Shown: positions 12,013-23,889 of the stretch, piece by piece | Layout: the number at the start of each line of letters is the position of its first letter | Numbering within the stretch: the first letter of the stretch is position 1 | Origin: Carposina sasakii | Taxonomy: Eukaryota > Arthropoda > Insecta > Lepidoptera > Carposinidae | Reading direction: 5' to 3' | Assembly: GCA_014607495.2 (NCBI GenBank) | Contig: CP053150.1 | Location: 12,730,495 to 12,794,494 of the forward strand | DNA: 64,000 nt | Program-made: the position numbers and the translations under genes | Notes under the pieces: generated by a model | What the model saw: the letters and a program-made list of their open reading frames with translations, nothing else | Database searches by the model: none | What the model was told of the DNA's origin: nothing

Positions 12013-14815
12013 TACTGCCAGTGGTACAAGGTGGTGATCAAGTTACTGCACTGCTCTTGTAGGCTATGTTATCATAGAGTTTTTGTTAAATAGTAAAAAA
12101 ATTCGGTAAAAATTATGTACCTATATAATGTTGTTGGTGTTGTTATTTAGAAATTTCGTTCATGTGATTAGTCAGTAAATTTAACCTATTTACCTCTATC
12201 ATACTATTCAAAGAGTCAGTTTGTACACCTACCTAAATAATTAATTACAAGGTTTCTTATCTCATATTGTTTCGGTTTTCTATCAACTTATTAAAATTTA
12301 ATAACCTGCAGGTAGTTCCTATATATTTGGATCATGCTGTGATGTTCTTTAGTTCATCATTAGTTACATTTCTCAATACATATTTATTTTCAATTGAATC
12401 CGACGTCCATCAGTCAAGCAGAGGTCATTCAATCACAATGAGTCTCCATTACGTACACGAATTACAATAAAGAATCATCATCAAACTGTGATTAATAACT
12501 ACTGGTTAAATTCAATTAAAATTTCAATTATTTATTATACATTTGTGAACTGACACGCTGTCCATCAATCTCGCCGAAACAATAGATCATGTGATTACAA
12601 GAGAGCGGCGCGAATCGTGCGCGTGCCGAGTTTACTGCAATTATTGCATTACACACTGACTGCAATAACTGTTCAATTGTACTACGCTTTTAACAATATT
12701 GTCTCTAACTAATCGCGGGATTGCTCGTTTCACGGCATGCGTGGCGCTGAATACTATCGCGACATGATAGCGCCATCAAGGTCTCGCTCGTGCTATTCCA
12801 ACTTATTTTATTTACCATGTCCAACGACCATATACGGAACTACACTTTAATTAGCTATAGATTTGTCTTCTAACATAGATAATAGCGACCTCACCGCCAG
12901 CATTAGAGGCGTACAATGCGATGTCACCCCGTGGACCATTTACCAAATATTATTGGCTATTCACACGAAGCCTGTAATTTGTTTGACAGAGCGTTGTGAA
13001 GGCTCTCGGTTATCGAAACTGTTACCGCGAACAAAGACTGTTAAACCTCGTCTTAATTAATATGATTAATGACCCGATGCCGCGGCTCGTTTGTGAGCCC
13101 CAGTTACTGTTGTAATGGAGAAATAAATTAATTTTATTAAGAGTCCTTTCTAATAGACACAGAGAGGCCAGCCGATGCTCCCAAACGATCAGAATTCCGT
13201 TTTCCCGCTTCGTTACGTTTCTCTAATTTAAAAATTGGGCGTCAAAACTCACCGATTATTATTTAAATTTATGACATTATATGCATAGATAAACGGTTGA
13301 TATAAAAAGGAAACCGCCTCTGTTTACAGCTGAGCTTCACTAACAAGATGGAAGGTTGTTAAAATATTCCAATTAAGCTTTTTTACCTCTCAAAAACGTT
13401 GGCTAATAAACGGCCGTTTCTCCGGAGTCAATTTACTTTACAGAAGCGGCAACTCGAGCAATTGTTAAATAATTAAAGCTGTTACAAGCCCGCTGTAAAG
13501 CAAATAGATTCGCGCAGACGTGTTACCCTTTCGGCCGTATTTTCTCATGTTACTAACCTAGGTTTAGTGGGTGTAGTCGAGGATTGAATTTGAGCTCAAC
13601 GGGATAGGTGTTATGATTTGTTTTGAGTCATTATAGTGCGGGATGGCAAGCGAGCCGCGGGCCGAGATCGTGGCGGAGATAATTAGAGGCCGCGGCTCTG
13701 TGGGAGCCATAAAAACGGCAAATTGACCGGCGGGATAAGCAGAAAGGCACAATGTGTTAGATAATAATTTCCAAATTACAGGTTATGTTGGTTCGCGAGC
13801 GAGGCTCGCCGGGCTCTTTTTTCTCGGGCCGACTGAGGTGCTAAGGGCAGGCTAATTATTATTTGGGCATCGAACCGAGGATTTTAGTGCAGCTGCTACC
13901 TGTATAAATATTTATTATTAAAAGTTCAAACGCCAATCTTGATGGAATCCAATTTTTATGGAATCTGTTTTTATCGTCTGATTAATCATAATGTTTAACA
14001 ATGTATGATATTGTTTGTAGAGTTAGCACTACCTATTTATCGTAAGCAAAGGCAGCAAACTAAATAAAGCGTTAATAAGTTTATAAATTTTATTAGCTAC
14101 GTACATACTTCCTGTAGTATTCACCAGCATAGATAAAACGCATAGCACCTTGTTTGAAATAGGATTAGATAAGTGGCCATAAGCTCTGCAGTATAATAAG
14201 CAGCTTATCAAGTCTAGCGTTTTATGTGCTGGCAAGTTCCATTCTGCAGTTTCTGTAATCATGCTCGTACTGATATTATGATAAACATTGCATACTTTAG
14301 GTATTTATTTGTTTTACACATGGGTGTTATAACTATCCCGCTAAAGCGTGGTAAGGGGTGAGCCTATGGCCGCGTTTCGGGTACAAACAAATACAAGGTT
14401 TCCGGGCCCTGATCCCGGAGGGACAACAATGTAGAGACTGGTAACGAATCCAAAGGTTTCCGAGATATGCTAAAAAAATTACTACCCATATTTTTGTATA
14501 ATTAATTTGCAAAGTAAATTAGTATTTAAATGTCAAAAATGCATTTGTTTACGCGTGCACCGCACGTCGCGGCGGACATGATGGATGAGGCCGCCATTTT
14601 CAACCGTTTTAACTCCGCTTATTGCGCTTATTTCGCTTACTAATTAAAATTTTGAAGCTATAAGCAATTAGGCTGGACGCGCGAAGATTGACCGGCAATT
14701 ACGTCGTTTGTTTCAAACTGATCTGAATCATATAACATTTATATATTTAGGTAAGTTATTGTTGGTTAGGTACCTATAAGTTAGTGTTGACTTATAGTAT
14801 TTTAGACGTATAAAT
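12013..14815. other. Gene-free stretch of unique-looking DNA
   Basis: No coding gene is recognised. From about 12540 to 13860 the sequence lacks the repeat families found elsewhere in the window, has several GC-balanced segments and could include conserved noncoding elements. That is an impression from composition only. Confidence 0.35.
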
Positions 14816-14819
14816 TATA

Positions 14820-14965
14820 TGGTACGGCTGTGTTTCCGAAATGGGGTAGCCAGAACTGTAGGATCAATGACAAGTCGCTAGCTCATCGACTGTGAGAATG
14901 CTCAAGTTCCTTAGTCGACTTTCACGACATGCACGGAAGGAGATGCAGCCGATGTACAAAATTAA
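14820..14965. repeat. Probable dispersed repeat with TTCCGAAATGGGGTAGCC
   Basis: The opening TTCCGAAATGGGGTAGCCAG is matched loosely at 6778 (TTCCTGAAATGGTGTAGTCAG), at 62168 (ATTCCGAAATGGGG) and, inverted, at about 49915. The block ends in a short A run. The family is not identified. Confidence 0.35.
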
Positions 14966-15049
14966 AAAAAAAATTGGTAAAAAATTATACAGTTTTACAA
15001 TTTGTCATTCGTCTCGGCCGTTATACCTAAGTAAATGATGCCGTGCTAG

Positions 15050-15262
15050 AATTATGTCTTATTATTAAATATACAGATCGGGTTAGTTCTTATATTATTT
15101 ATTGTACACACACAATATTAACAAAATACGGTAATTATAAAAGAAAATGTACAAAGGCGAGCTTATCTCTAAAAGAGATTTCTTTCTGCAAACCAAAAAG
15201 GGCCAGTGAAAATTACATAATAAATAAAGCAAATCACTTGTGCACACATATTAAAAATTTAA
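15050..15262 (-). mobile_element. LINE 3' UTR fragment, minus strand
   Basis: On the minus strand it reads GGTTTGCAGAAAGAAATCTC, then AGATAAGCTCGCCTTTGTAC, a phrase shared with 33110-33160 on the plus strand. I associate it with the 3' UTR of an abundant lepidopteran Jockey/CR1-type retrotransposon. No coding region is attached. Confidence 0.55.
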
Positions 15263-16215
15263 ATTAACATAAAATAAATATACTTCCTTAAGTACTTAAC
15301 AAATATATTTACTTAAATACAAATTTTATTTTATTTATTATTTTATTTATACATACAATAAATATTTACATAATGAGCAGTACCTCTATAATAAACAATA
15401 TATATAATAAACAATAATATAAAGTAACATAATGTAGTTATGTTACATAGTTAGGTAGTTAGTGTGACCGGGCATTTTCCGCACTTAGCCTCTATAAGTG
15501 AGGCCATTGTCCGTATTTTAAAACGTTTACAGATCGGGTTGTTGCGAACTATAGTTATTAGCAAGGAAAGTGTGGCATGCCATAAATTAAGAAAGCGATG
15601 CTTGGCAGTATGGTTCATATAAGTTGTTTGTCTTAAAATGTCAATCATGATAACTTGTAATCTTAGATGAGTAATCTTGTAATATTATTTTTTAGTTTGC
15701 GACAAAGTCTCGTTAGTTTGATGCTAAAAGTGATAAGGTAAAGATAAGACACCTAATTAAGCAATGTCAAACGGTGCTTTCAAAAGCTCATTGATAAACT
15801 TGTATAATAATAATATGTTAATATCACGTCCCAAAAAATAGCCTACCTTTATATAAATCTACTTTCTATCTGCCAGAGAGTAGTACCTATATTTCTTCTA
15901 GAACCTTCCAGACTGCAGACAGATTTGTATTAACTGAATTAAAAATTACTCCATACAGATACAGAGGCTGTAGGTATGCTCCGAATCGTCACTATAAACT
16001 CTCAAATTGATTGTTTCCATAGTGTGAGATACCGCTATAAGCAGTGTAGAGTAAAACAAAATCTGTTATTGCTAAACAACCGCACCATGTACCTGTTTCA
16101 GAGGAAATTAATAATTATAATCCTATGATTAAACTAGATTGGAGATTAAAGCTTTATCCATCCCGAATGAATAAAAGTCTACCTAAAATAATTTTATTAG
16201 CGCTAGTGTTTAGGT
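15263..16215. other. AT-rich noncoding stretch
   Basis: No gene is seen. The interval 15290-15420 is almost pure A and T. A 65-codon minus-strand frame at 15451-15648 has no motif. Confidence 0.45.
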
Positions 16216-17190
16216 ACTTCATCGTCAGCCTATTGCAGTCCACTGCTGGACGTAGGCCTCCCCCAGTGTACGCCACATGGCTCGATCTCCCGTTTTTGAC
16301 ATCCAGTCACTACCAGCCGTCCTCTTTAAGTCATCGGTTAGAGGTGTGTCGTTATGGCTTTTTTCGGCAACGAAACTAAACCGTTTGTTGGTAGCGGACA
16401 ACGTTATGATAACTATCTATTTTCTCAACTATCTATTTTTCAAAAGCGCTTACCGAGAAGTTGTGAGTTTAATGTTATTGCTCTTTCTATATTTATTATT
16501 AGTTATAAATAATAACGTGCTCGTTGCAACTTATACGTACGTTTTTGCAAAATTACTGACCGATATAAAATACTTAAAATATTACGAAAGAAATGGAATA
16601 CTTGCACTCACAGGTGTCAAGGTCAAAAGTTCAATTAAAAAGAATATTCGTCAGTTTCCTATATTATCCATTCGGTGCTCAGCTCTTACCCTTACATGTG
16701 TCCAGGACAGAAGGACTATTTTCTAATGCAACGAAATAAGTAGTAGCGGGCGGGCGCCCGCGCTTTAGCATTTATCTCACTCACACTCTCGCGAACGTGC
16801 ATTATTTTATTCAGTCGCACTAAACGGCTATTGTAGATAGTTTAATAGCGCTACTTTTTTCGATACGTTTGCGCTTAGCTGCGTTTGCGAGACTGCCTGG
16901 CATATAGCGCGTTATGAAATGTAGATAGTTGTGTCTCGCTAGAAAACGCGTTGTCGTTGTTGAGCTAAATAGAAAGTTTAGTAACTATCTACGTTATATA
17001 GCGCCCATAGCTATCATCGGTCCATCTGGCCGGAGGGCGCCCAACGCTACGCTTGCCGAGGCGCGGTCTCCATTCGAGAACCCGTTTACTCCACCGTCCA
17101 TCGGTTCTACGACAGATGTGGCCGGCCCACTGCCACTTCAGTCTGCTACATTTCGAGACTATGTCTGTCACTTTGGTCTTCTGCCGGAAT
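16216..17190 (-). pseudogene. RTE-type LINE: 3' end of the reverse transcriptase ORF, split by an insertion
   Basis: On the minus strand from about 17171 the frame reads TDIVSKCSRLKWQWAGHICR, then RTDGRWSKRVLEWRP, then KRSVGRPPARWTDD, the conserved C-terminal stretch of RTE-clade endonuclease-reverse transcriptases. It breaks at 17021 and resumes at 16338 as DDLKRTAGSDWMSKTGDR, then AMWRTLGEAYVQQWTAIG and stop. The gap is the element at 16339-17013. An uninterrupted relative lies at 23643-23886. This is a dead fragment of a retrotransposon, not a host gene. Confidence 0.85.
16339..17013. mobile_element. Nonautonomous hAT-like element inserted in the RTE fragment
   Basis: The insert is bounded on both sides by TCATCGGT (16331-16338 and 17014-17021). 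The empty site at 23751 has one copy, so this is an 8-bp target-site duplication, the size made by hAT transposases. The insert starts TAGAGGTGTG and its other end reads TAGCTATGGG inward. Terminal repeats are weak, but the 9-mer AACTATCTA or its complement recurs at 16411, 16427, 16834, 16922 and 16983, as subterminal repeats do in hAT elements. The 149-codon open frame crossing the left junction has no transposase motif. Length is 675 bp. Confidence 0.75.
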
Positions 17191-17251
17191 AAAGAAATGG
17201 AAAAAATTATCTAATAATTCATGTGATTTATTACTCGCAGGAAATTAATTT

Positions 17252-17642
17252 GTGATTTGATTATACGCAATCTTTGCTTTCCACGCCAATTGTATCGGGC
17301 GATCCTATGACTAGTTAAATGGGCTTATTGGTTATTAGCTATGTGATACATTGCTGTTTTTTGGATCACTTGAAACTCTCCTTTGAGGTTGATCAATTAA
17401 TTGAACTATTTGAGAGCAACTTTTTTTTTTTGAAAATCATCCTTAGTTTTTAAATTTTGTTTTCAAATCATTATTTAAGGCCTACTTAAACGAACCACAC
17501 TATTTATTTCCTGAAAATATGAAAAAAAAAATAAGTCGGAAAATTTTGGAATTTTCTTCCGAAAATTTTCACTGGTTTTCATCTCAGAATCATGGTCTGA
17601 AGTCACCATATAAATATTCGCCTGGCTGTCACAAACACCCTG
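17252..17642 (+). mobile_element. MITE family D, copy 1 (about 390 bp)
   Basis: Collinear with 50235-50594. Shared blocks include GATTTGATTAT at the left, ACATTGCTGTTTTTTGGATC, GAAAATCAT, AAAATTTTGGAATTTTC, AATCATGGTCTGAA and ACACCCTGTATA at the right end. The CACCCTG terminus followed by TA is the same end type as families B and C. The left terminus is not clear. Confidence 0.75.
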
Positions 17643-18480
17643 TATACATAGGGATAGTAGGTAAGAAGATAATTTTACTTTCTGTGAAGTATAGTTTAAT
17701 CTACTATACCTACCTGCTCACAGATAGACATCAAACGTCGTATTACATGACAAGCGTTTAAATTTTCCCAGTAATATTGCATGTGATGACTTCTACTGCG
17801 CGCTGAATCAATCGCCGAGTGATTACTGCAATGACACAGTGATGTATCACGCACTTCGCCTGTCATTAATTCAATGGAGAATTACAACTTCATCGACTAC
17901 TGTGCAAAGCAATTTCCTCCTCTCTAATTATAGCGTATTAGGGCCTATTATCTCATACGATGCACTATCAGTTTAATACGACGCCATTTTAGTAATCGGT
18001 CTTAGACAATGGCTCCTGGCTGCACTCGCATTACCAAGGAGCCGGAATTTCGCAAACATTGTCGGTATGCATGACGCATGACTGCCGTAAGTATACCTTT
18101 ATTATTGCTCCCGTAATAGCCCGAATCCGATGAATATCTCATGAGCACCATTTGTGACGCGAACGCTCGATACGATACAAATTAATATGAAGTCAATTTG
18201 ACGCATCGATTTCGATTATTGGATGCGACAAAGGGAAATATTTAAATAATTAAGTGCAGCGGTTTTCAATTCAGGTAGGTACGGCCCGCCCTCGAGTTAC
18301 ACAAAAGTTGTTTGCGATTATTTCTGTATTTCTTTATTGCGATATCATTTAGTTAATCACGTTGGCGTGGCAATGGATTTGGGGCTCTGTGTATTGTTGG
18401 ACAGGGTTTTATTCTGTACTGTAAGCGTATGTTGAAGGGAAGAGATGAAAGGTTCCGCCGCCATTTGTCACTAGTTTGGA
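17643..18480. other. noncoding stretch, apparently unique
   Basis: No gene and no second copy of any segment seen. GC-balanced patches occur around 17790-18160. Confidence 0.4.
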
Positions 18481-18485
18481 AACGA

Positions 18486-18705
18486 GGTGCCGGCCCGCCC
18501 TGTTGGCACCTCGGGCGGACCAGTTTCCTTTTTCTCAGAGCGCGGTATGTGGACTTAATGGGTTCGCTTTTGGTGAGCCGGCATTCCGCCCTGTTGGCAC
18601 CTAGCGGGCGGACCTGAGTTTCCTAGTTTCTTATGTCTCAGAGCGAACGGTATGAAGTTACAGATGCAGTTTTGGTAATGGACTTAATGGGTTAGCTGCT
18701 TTTGA
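18486..18705 (+). repeat. Diverged tandem duplication, unit of about 90-110 bp
   Basis: Two units share, in order, CCGCCCTGTTGGCACCT, GGGCGGACC, AGTTTCC, TCTCAGAGCG, CGGTATG and GGACTTAATGGGTT. The first starts near 18493 and the second near 18587. The second has an additional stretch between GCGGTATGAAGTTACAG and the final block. The local 62-codon open frame is a by-product. Confidence 0.65.
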
Positions 18706-19360
18706 TCTACACCAGCTCTGGGCGTTTAAGAGCGCAGCTGCATTAGCCAATCATTCCAATATAAGAAAGTCATCAAAATGACTGTTTGAGCGGCATTAAG
18801 GTGAAACGAGATTGGACGAAAACAGCGAGGTAGAAACGCTTTACAGCTTTAATAAGTAATGGAAGTGAAAAAGTTTACTTATGCATTAACGGTTAAGCTG
18901 TTTATTTCAGATTATCATCGCCCAACAGGTAATTTGTAGATTTAATAAAACGCTTAACAGCTTTTAATGAGAAATGGTTCACATTTAGCTCAGAATCACT
19001 AAACGCCCTTTGATAAATGGTCACATGGTTACTACTTTCTGATTTTTATTTTTTTTTCTCTTTTGAGCTCTATGTTAATTGTGTTATAAAGACGTTTTTG
19101 CAATAGTATCCACTCTTATGTACTTGAATACTGTATTCTTAGGACAAATAAATATAAGTTAAACTTGCATTCCCAACATTTTTTTGCACTAATGAAAACC
19201 GTTCCGTTTACTTACTCGTAGGTAGCAATAAATATTTATGAAACGACACTGCCATTAATATGGCGTTGTTTAGGTCAAAAATTACTACGGTCACTTTTCA
19301 ATAATAAATAAAATGAATATACAAAAATATTATTTTCTATAGTCACGCGTCACCCGTTTA
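18706..19360. other. AT-rich noncoding stretch
   Basis: Contains two loosely similar segments around ACAGCTTTAATAAGTAATGG (18843) and CAGCTTTTAATGAGAAATGG (18958), possibly an old duplication. No gene is seen. Confidence 0.35.
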
Positions 19361-19361
19361 T

Positions 19362-19660
19362 TAGGTATTCAGCTGAATAAAAGTAACATGGTCTCTCAAA
19401 GTTATTCAGCTCTTAGAAACCTGTTACCCCTTATAACTCTCTTAAATTTCTGCTTTACCACCCACAGGCCCGTTGTGATACATTACTTAGGTATTCAGTT
19501 GAATAAAGAGTAACATGGTCTCTTAACCAGTTGATATTCAGCTCTTACAGCACCTGCTTAAATATCTGATTAAGCAGCTTATGTGACATTAGAGCTGAAT
19601 AATGTCCCTGAATAAGCTCGGAATCAGCTTTTATGCAGCTCCAATATTCAGTTGCTATAC
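19362..19660 (+). repeat. Diverged direct repeats around ATTCAGCT
   Basis: AGGTATTCAGCTGAATAAAA followed by GTAACATGGTCTCT and ATTCAGCTCTTA occurs at 19362-19420 and again at 19490-19545 with small changes. Further ATTCAG, GAGCTGAATAA and GCTTTTATGCAGCTCC elements follow to about 19660. The period is roughly 127 bp. Function and family are unknown. Confidence 0.6.
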
Positions 19661-21650
19661 AAGACTGTGCTTTTCAACCACTGTAAGTTTCAACTTTCGT
19701 GTGCATAAGCTAAATGCGTAATTTTCCAAGGGGCGGTAAATTAGAAGCCACACTTTAATTATCAGAATGAATTACAAATAGATTAGCACTGTTTACCGAG
19801 TCCTACAGGCGAGCTCGCGTGAAAACACGACACGTTATAAATAGCAATTAAATAATTTCTGTAGATTCGGGTGCGTGGTCCGGCGGCGACCATTACGGCA
19901 AATCATTTACAAGAAAGCTAGAGCTGACCTGTGTTATTTACATAATTTATTCAGTTTAGAACAACAACGTTGTAACTTTGATAGGGAAATGAGATTAGAT
20001 TATGTATTGCTAATGAATTATTGCACTATTTGCTTACTCTACCTTGGCAACTATGTTTTCATTCAATGTTTTGATGTTGTCCGCATATTGAAACAAAGTT
20101 TGTAAATGAAATGGTCTGGTTTTATGTATCTTATAAATGATCTATTTTTAATTTATGGTAGTTGTAGATTATAAATATGTTACAAGAATTTAATTATATT
20201 TAATTATGTTAGATATAATTTTTATTTTTTCGTACTATTTGCCACAATATTGCCATCCAACTTGTTCGTCCTCACAAGTAATAATTAATGTGTGTTTATT
20301 AATTTATTTTAATAATTCCAAGTTATTGCACTTACATTATTAATAATCTCTGTGTAAATTTAGTATTAATAGGCATTCCTAAGAGCTTGCAATTTACTTT
20401 TAAAAGTATTACCACGTTATTAATGCAAAACGCTTTTGCACCAATTCTGGTTTGGTACAAAGTAAGTAATCGTATGATTTCCATATAGAATGCCGAGTTA
20501 CAATGTTGTTCCTCTCATCGCGTGATATAATCTCCCAAATATTAAACTAATATTTAGGCAACGCTTTGCCCGGAGCCGCCTCATTTGCATAAGGAGCGTT
20601 TTCGTTTACAGCTATTACTAATAAATCCGTATAAATTTTTTAATTAGATATCTTAAAGATACGTCTTATTATTGCTAGCTAAGTGTATGTAACTGCAAAT
20701 TGTACCTGTCTATCTATTTATGATGGGGTCCCGTCATTATTTCTAATATTTTTCTCCATATTCAATCGTTTTTGGATAGTACTGTAGTTCTAATGTTTTT
20801 ATAACATTTTAAACTGTATTACGATTTGTTTTTATACATAAATATTGATGTTACAAAAAATATTTCCTATTGAGTATGTTACTAATTTTCAATTTACTTT
20901 ATAGTTCAAAAGTAATAAGGTATTATTAGTTAATTCCACGTAAGTTATTCCAACACAAGTTGAATACCCGTACCGACTCGCACGAGAAGTCGAATGAACA
21001 TGGAAATTTATGAGCGTTTAAATAAAACGCTCATATTTGCTCAGTCGTAAACGCAGTAGCAGCACGGCCGCTTAAGGCTCTCACATACACTTGTAAATAT
21101 CATAATCATAACCCATTAGTTTACTAATGCAATGTCGCTGCCGGCAGCCTTTGAACTCTGTTTTATTACTAAACTATTAATATCGTGAGCGATAACCCTA
21201 ATAGAGGGGATTTTAGTTTTCTCTTATTCTTAAATTAGACCGGTATCGCCTTCTTAGTAAATTGGATATGATTAAATGTCGGTATTAAAGTTATTTTAGT
21301 AGTGTTTTATTATCTGTGCCATCTTACTTACGTGCCAATATTACTAGTAAGTACTAGACGGCATAGCTTTTAATAATGACTTGGTACATCAATTCTTATG
21401 AAATTGAATATCTAAAACACATGCAATATGTTCAAACTACACAGACACTAGCGCTTGTATCGAGTGACTTTATTATTAACACTTTCAATCTAAAAATATG
21501 TAGGTAAGTCTAATTTGCTTTTGCAATAAAAGTGATTCATGATGTCGCCCACCTTCAATCGGAGAGTTATTTGATAGTTTTTATTAAATTGTTTGGCTTC
21601 CGTTTGATCGCTGAATAAACATGAGGTCAAGATATACACCTCATATTAAA
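19661..21650. other. AT-rich noncoding stretch
   Basis: No gene, RNA or named repeat recognised. The interval around 20970-21070 includes two close copies of GAGCGTTTAAATAAAACGCTC as a near-palindrome. Confidence 0.4.
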
Positions 21651-22264
21651 AAAATTTAGGTAAAAAAACCTATTAAAAACAAGCTTTTATTTAAATAAGC
21701 TAAAAAGAAAAAATAAACTTTTATACTAAAACTTTTACTGTTAATTTATAACGTCATTTCAAATTTAACACATTTGACACAATTTATATGTTATAAAAGC
21801 TTGTCGCGACATTTAAGTACTCGTATTTACGTTCTTACTTTTAAAATGTTTATTAGGCAGCATCTTTGTGTTGATGTTTCAGATTTTCCCATATTGTTCG
21901 CACACATATCGAAGAAATATCCGTCGACCCTTCCAGAGCTTCGTGTAGAAGAGTAAGAGAGTAATATACAACAGGGTTCGCCCCGGTGCCCCGAGGTGGT
22001 ATGTTCACGACATCATGTCATCATGCCACTCAGTCCTCGGCACGGCCTCACCTTGACTTATTAAAAATTTAAAACTAAGAAAGTAAATACGAGTACTTAA
22101 ATGTCGCGACAAGCTTTTATAACATATAAATTGTGTCAAATGTGTTAAATTTGAAATGACGTTATAAATTAACAGTAAAACTTTTAGTGTAAAAGTTTAT
22201 TTTTTCTTTTTAGCTCATTTAAATAAAAGCTTGTTTTTAAAAAGGTTTTTTTACCTAAATTTTA
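21651..22264. mobile_element. Long foldback element with arms of about 195 bp
   Basis: The left arm (21651-21843) runs from AAATTTAGGTAAAAAAACCT through AACAAGCTTTTATTTAAAT and CGTCATTTCAAATTTAACAC to GTACTCGTATTTACG. The right arm (22069-22264) is its reverse complement with few differences. The loop of about 225 bp includes a GC-rich patch with GGTGCCCCGAGGTGG. The arms are far longer than the terminal repeats of the other MITEs here. A transcript would form a duplex of roughly 190 bp. No transposase is present. Confidence 0.85.
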
Positions 22265-22279
22265 TTTTATACTTTTTAG

Positions 22280-22738
22280 TTTTCACCTAGTAAGTTCCTA
22301 AGTCTGTTCATCTCATTCAACGCATCATTATTGCAAGGTCGTTTGCCAGTTAATTTTGAACAGTCCAGCACAGTTAACCACGCATTGTTATGCATGAACG
22401 TGCATACAAAATTTCAACTCAATTGCTTAAAAATATCTGTTTCAAAATAGATTTTCAAGTTTTAGAAGTCCGCCATATTGGATTAAGAGTGACGTCACAT
22501 TTTTTTCGAGTTACTCTCAGCTAGCCCTTTAATTTGATACCCATATTGTAGGAATGCATTAAAAATAATTGGTCCGCCATTGTGGGTATGACGTCACACT
22601 GTTAATCATGCATTGTCATCTGAACTGAACGTGCTCACCAAATTTCAGCCCAATCGGTTGAGGGCAAGTGCCTTAAAATTGAGTTGTAAGATTTCACCCG
22701 AACAAACATACATTGCAAGTTAAATAAAAGCTTGTAAA
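22280..22738 (+). repeat. Degenerate two-unit repeat with two CRE palindromes
   Basis: Two related units each hold GTCCGCCAT followed by TGACGTCAC (perfect TGACGTCA at 22490-22497 and 22589-22596) and a GCATTGTNATNNGAACGTGC segment followed by a CAAATTTCA phrase (near 22380 and 22610). The block ends with AAGTTAAATAAAAGCTTG, which is also an arm segment of the adjoining foldback, so both may belong to one composite element of about 1.1 kb. The family is unidentified. Confidence 0.5.
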
Positions 22739-22974
22739 AACTATTCGTATCTGTGCCATACCTAATGTTAAAAATGTAACCGAAACTTTGGATAAACATT
22801 TTTATTATTTATTTACTTATAAGTAACTAGGAGGACGCCTACGACTTCTTCAGTGTAAGCTTTAGATCTCTCGTTTATCCCGTTCCTGTGGGAATTTCGG
22901 GATATACTTTCTTATCAGATGCCTACGACATACAAAGAATACACTCAAGTTTCAGGTTTATACGTTTACCAGCT

Positions 22975-23168
22975 ATTGCCCGCTACTTCGTCGGCGCGGT
23001 ATTCGATTATCGCGCGGTAGTGCCACCTACCGCAATAAAAAGTAGCCTAAGTCCTTTCTCGGGCTCTAGACTATGTACCAAATTTCATTCAAATCGTTTC
23101 AGTAGTTTTGCCTGTAAAAGACGGATAAACATACTCACACACACTTTCACATTTATAATATTAGTATA
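22975..23168 (+). mobile_element. LINE 3' tail, plus strand
   Basis: The phrases TTGCCCGCTACTTCGTCGG, ACCAAATTTCATTCAAATCG, TTTCAGTAGTTTTG and ACATTTATAATATTAGTAT are hallmarks of the noncoding 3' end of widespread insect RTE/CR1-type LINEs. The copy is 5'-truncated and carries no enzyme sequence. The 135-codon open frame over it is not a gene. Confidence 0.6.
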
Positions 23169-23640
23169 CAGACAATATACAGTGTATACAGTGTCTATAT
23201 ACAGACAAACACTCGATAAAATATTTCAATATTACAGAAACGCAGCGATTTATAATATATCTTGTCTAACTTGGTTTGAAAGGACATTTTTGTGATCGAC
23301 ATTTTATTAATTTTGTAAATGTCAAAGATTATTATGTAAATGGGGTCATAAATATATAATTTACGTACCTACTTCTATTGGTTTTAATTGAATTCATTAT
23401 GTGCAATAAAAAATAGGTCGTTAGATAACTTTTTTAAGCATTCAGATTTTCAAGTAAGGTTTTACCTATACGCGTAGAGTATCTATAAGTAGGTACTTCA
23501 AATTGCGGTTTAATATTTTAGCAAAGCTGCTTATACTGGGCACCTGTACCTACCTACCTATCGAGCTTTTCAAATCTTTGGTCGACACGCCAGAAAATAC
23601 TTTTTAAAATCTAGATATAAGTTAAATTGACCATTAGCAC
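23169..23640. other. noncoding stretch, AT-rich
   Basis: Nothing recognised apart from a GTATACAGTGTATACAG micro-repeat next to the LINE tail. Confidence 0.45.
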
Positions 23641-23642
23641 AT

Positions 23643-23886
23643 CGTCGTCAGCCTATTGCAGTCCACTACTAGATGTAGGTCTTTCCCAGAGTACGCCACA
23701 TGGCTCGATCTTCCGTTTTTGCCATCCGGTCACTACCAGCCATCCTCTTTAAGTCATCGGTCCATCTGGCCGGAGGGCGCCCAACGCTACGCTTGCCGAG
23801 GCCTGGTCTCCATTCGAGAACCCGCTTACTCCACCGTCCATCGGTTTAACGACAGATGTGGCTTGCTCACTGCCACTTCAGTACGG
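23643..23886 (-). pseudogene. RTE-type LINE: C-terminal fragment of reverse transcriptase ORF
   Basis: On the minus strand the frame gives HICR, a stop, TDGRWSKRVLEWRP, GKRSVGRPPARWTDDLKR, MAGSDRMAKTEDRAMWRTLG and KTYI with a stop. It parallels the interrupted copy at 16216-17190 and serves as its empty site. Two premature stops mark it as dead. The plus-strand open frames here are shadows. Confidence 0.85.
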
Positions 23887-23889
23887 CAC

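Noticed and set aside
16277..16726. 149-codon plus-strand open frame
   Set aside because: It starts in the antisense of an RTE ORF and crosses the junction into a hAT-like insert, so it is a chance fusion.
22888..23295. 135-codon plus-strand open frame
   Set aside because: Covers a noncoding LINE 3' tail (ACCAAATTTCATTCAAATCG and neighbours).
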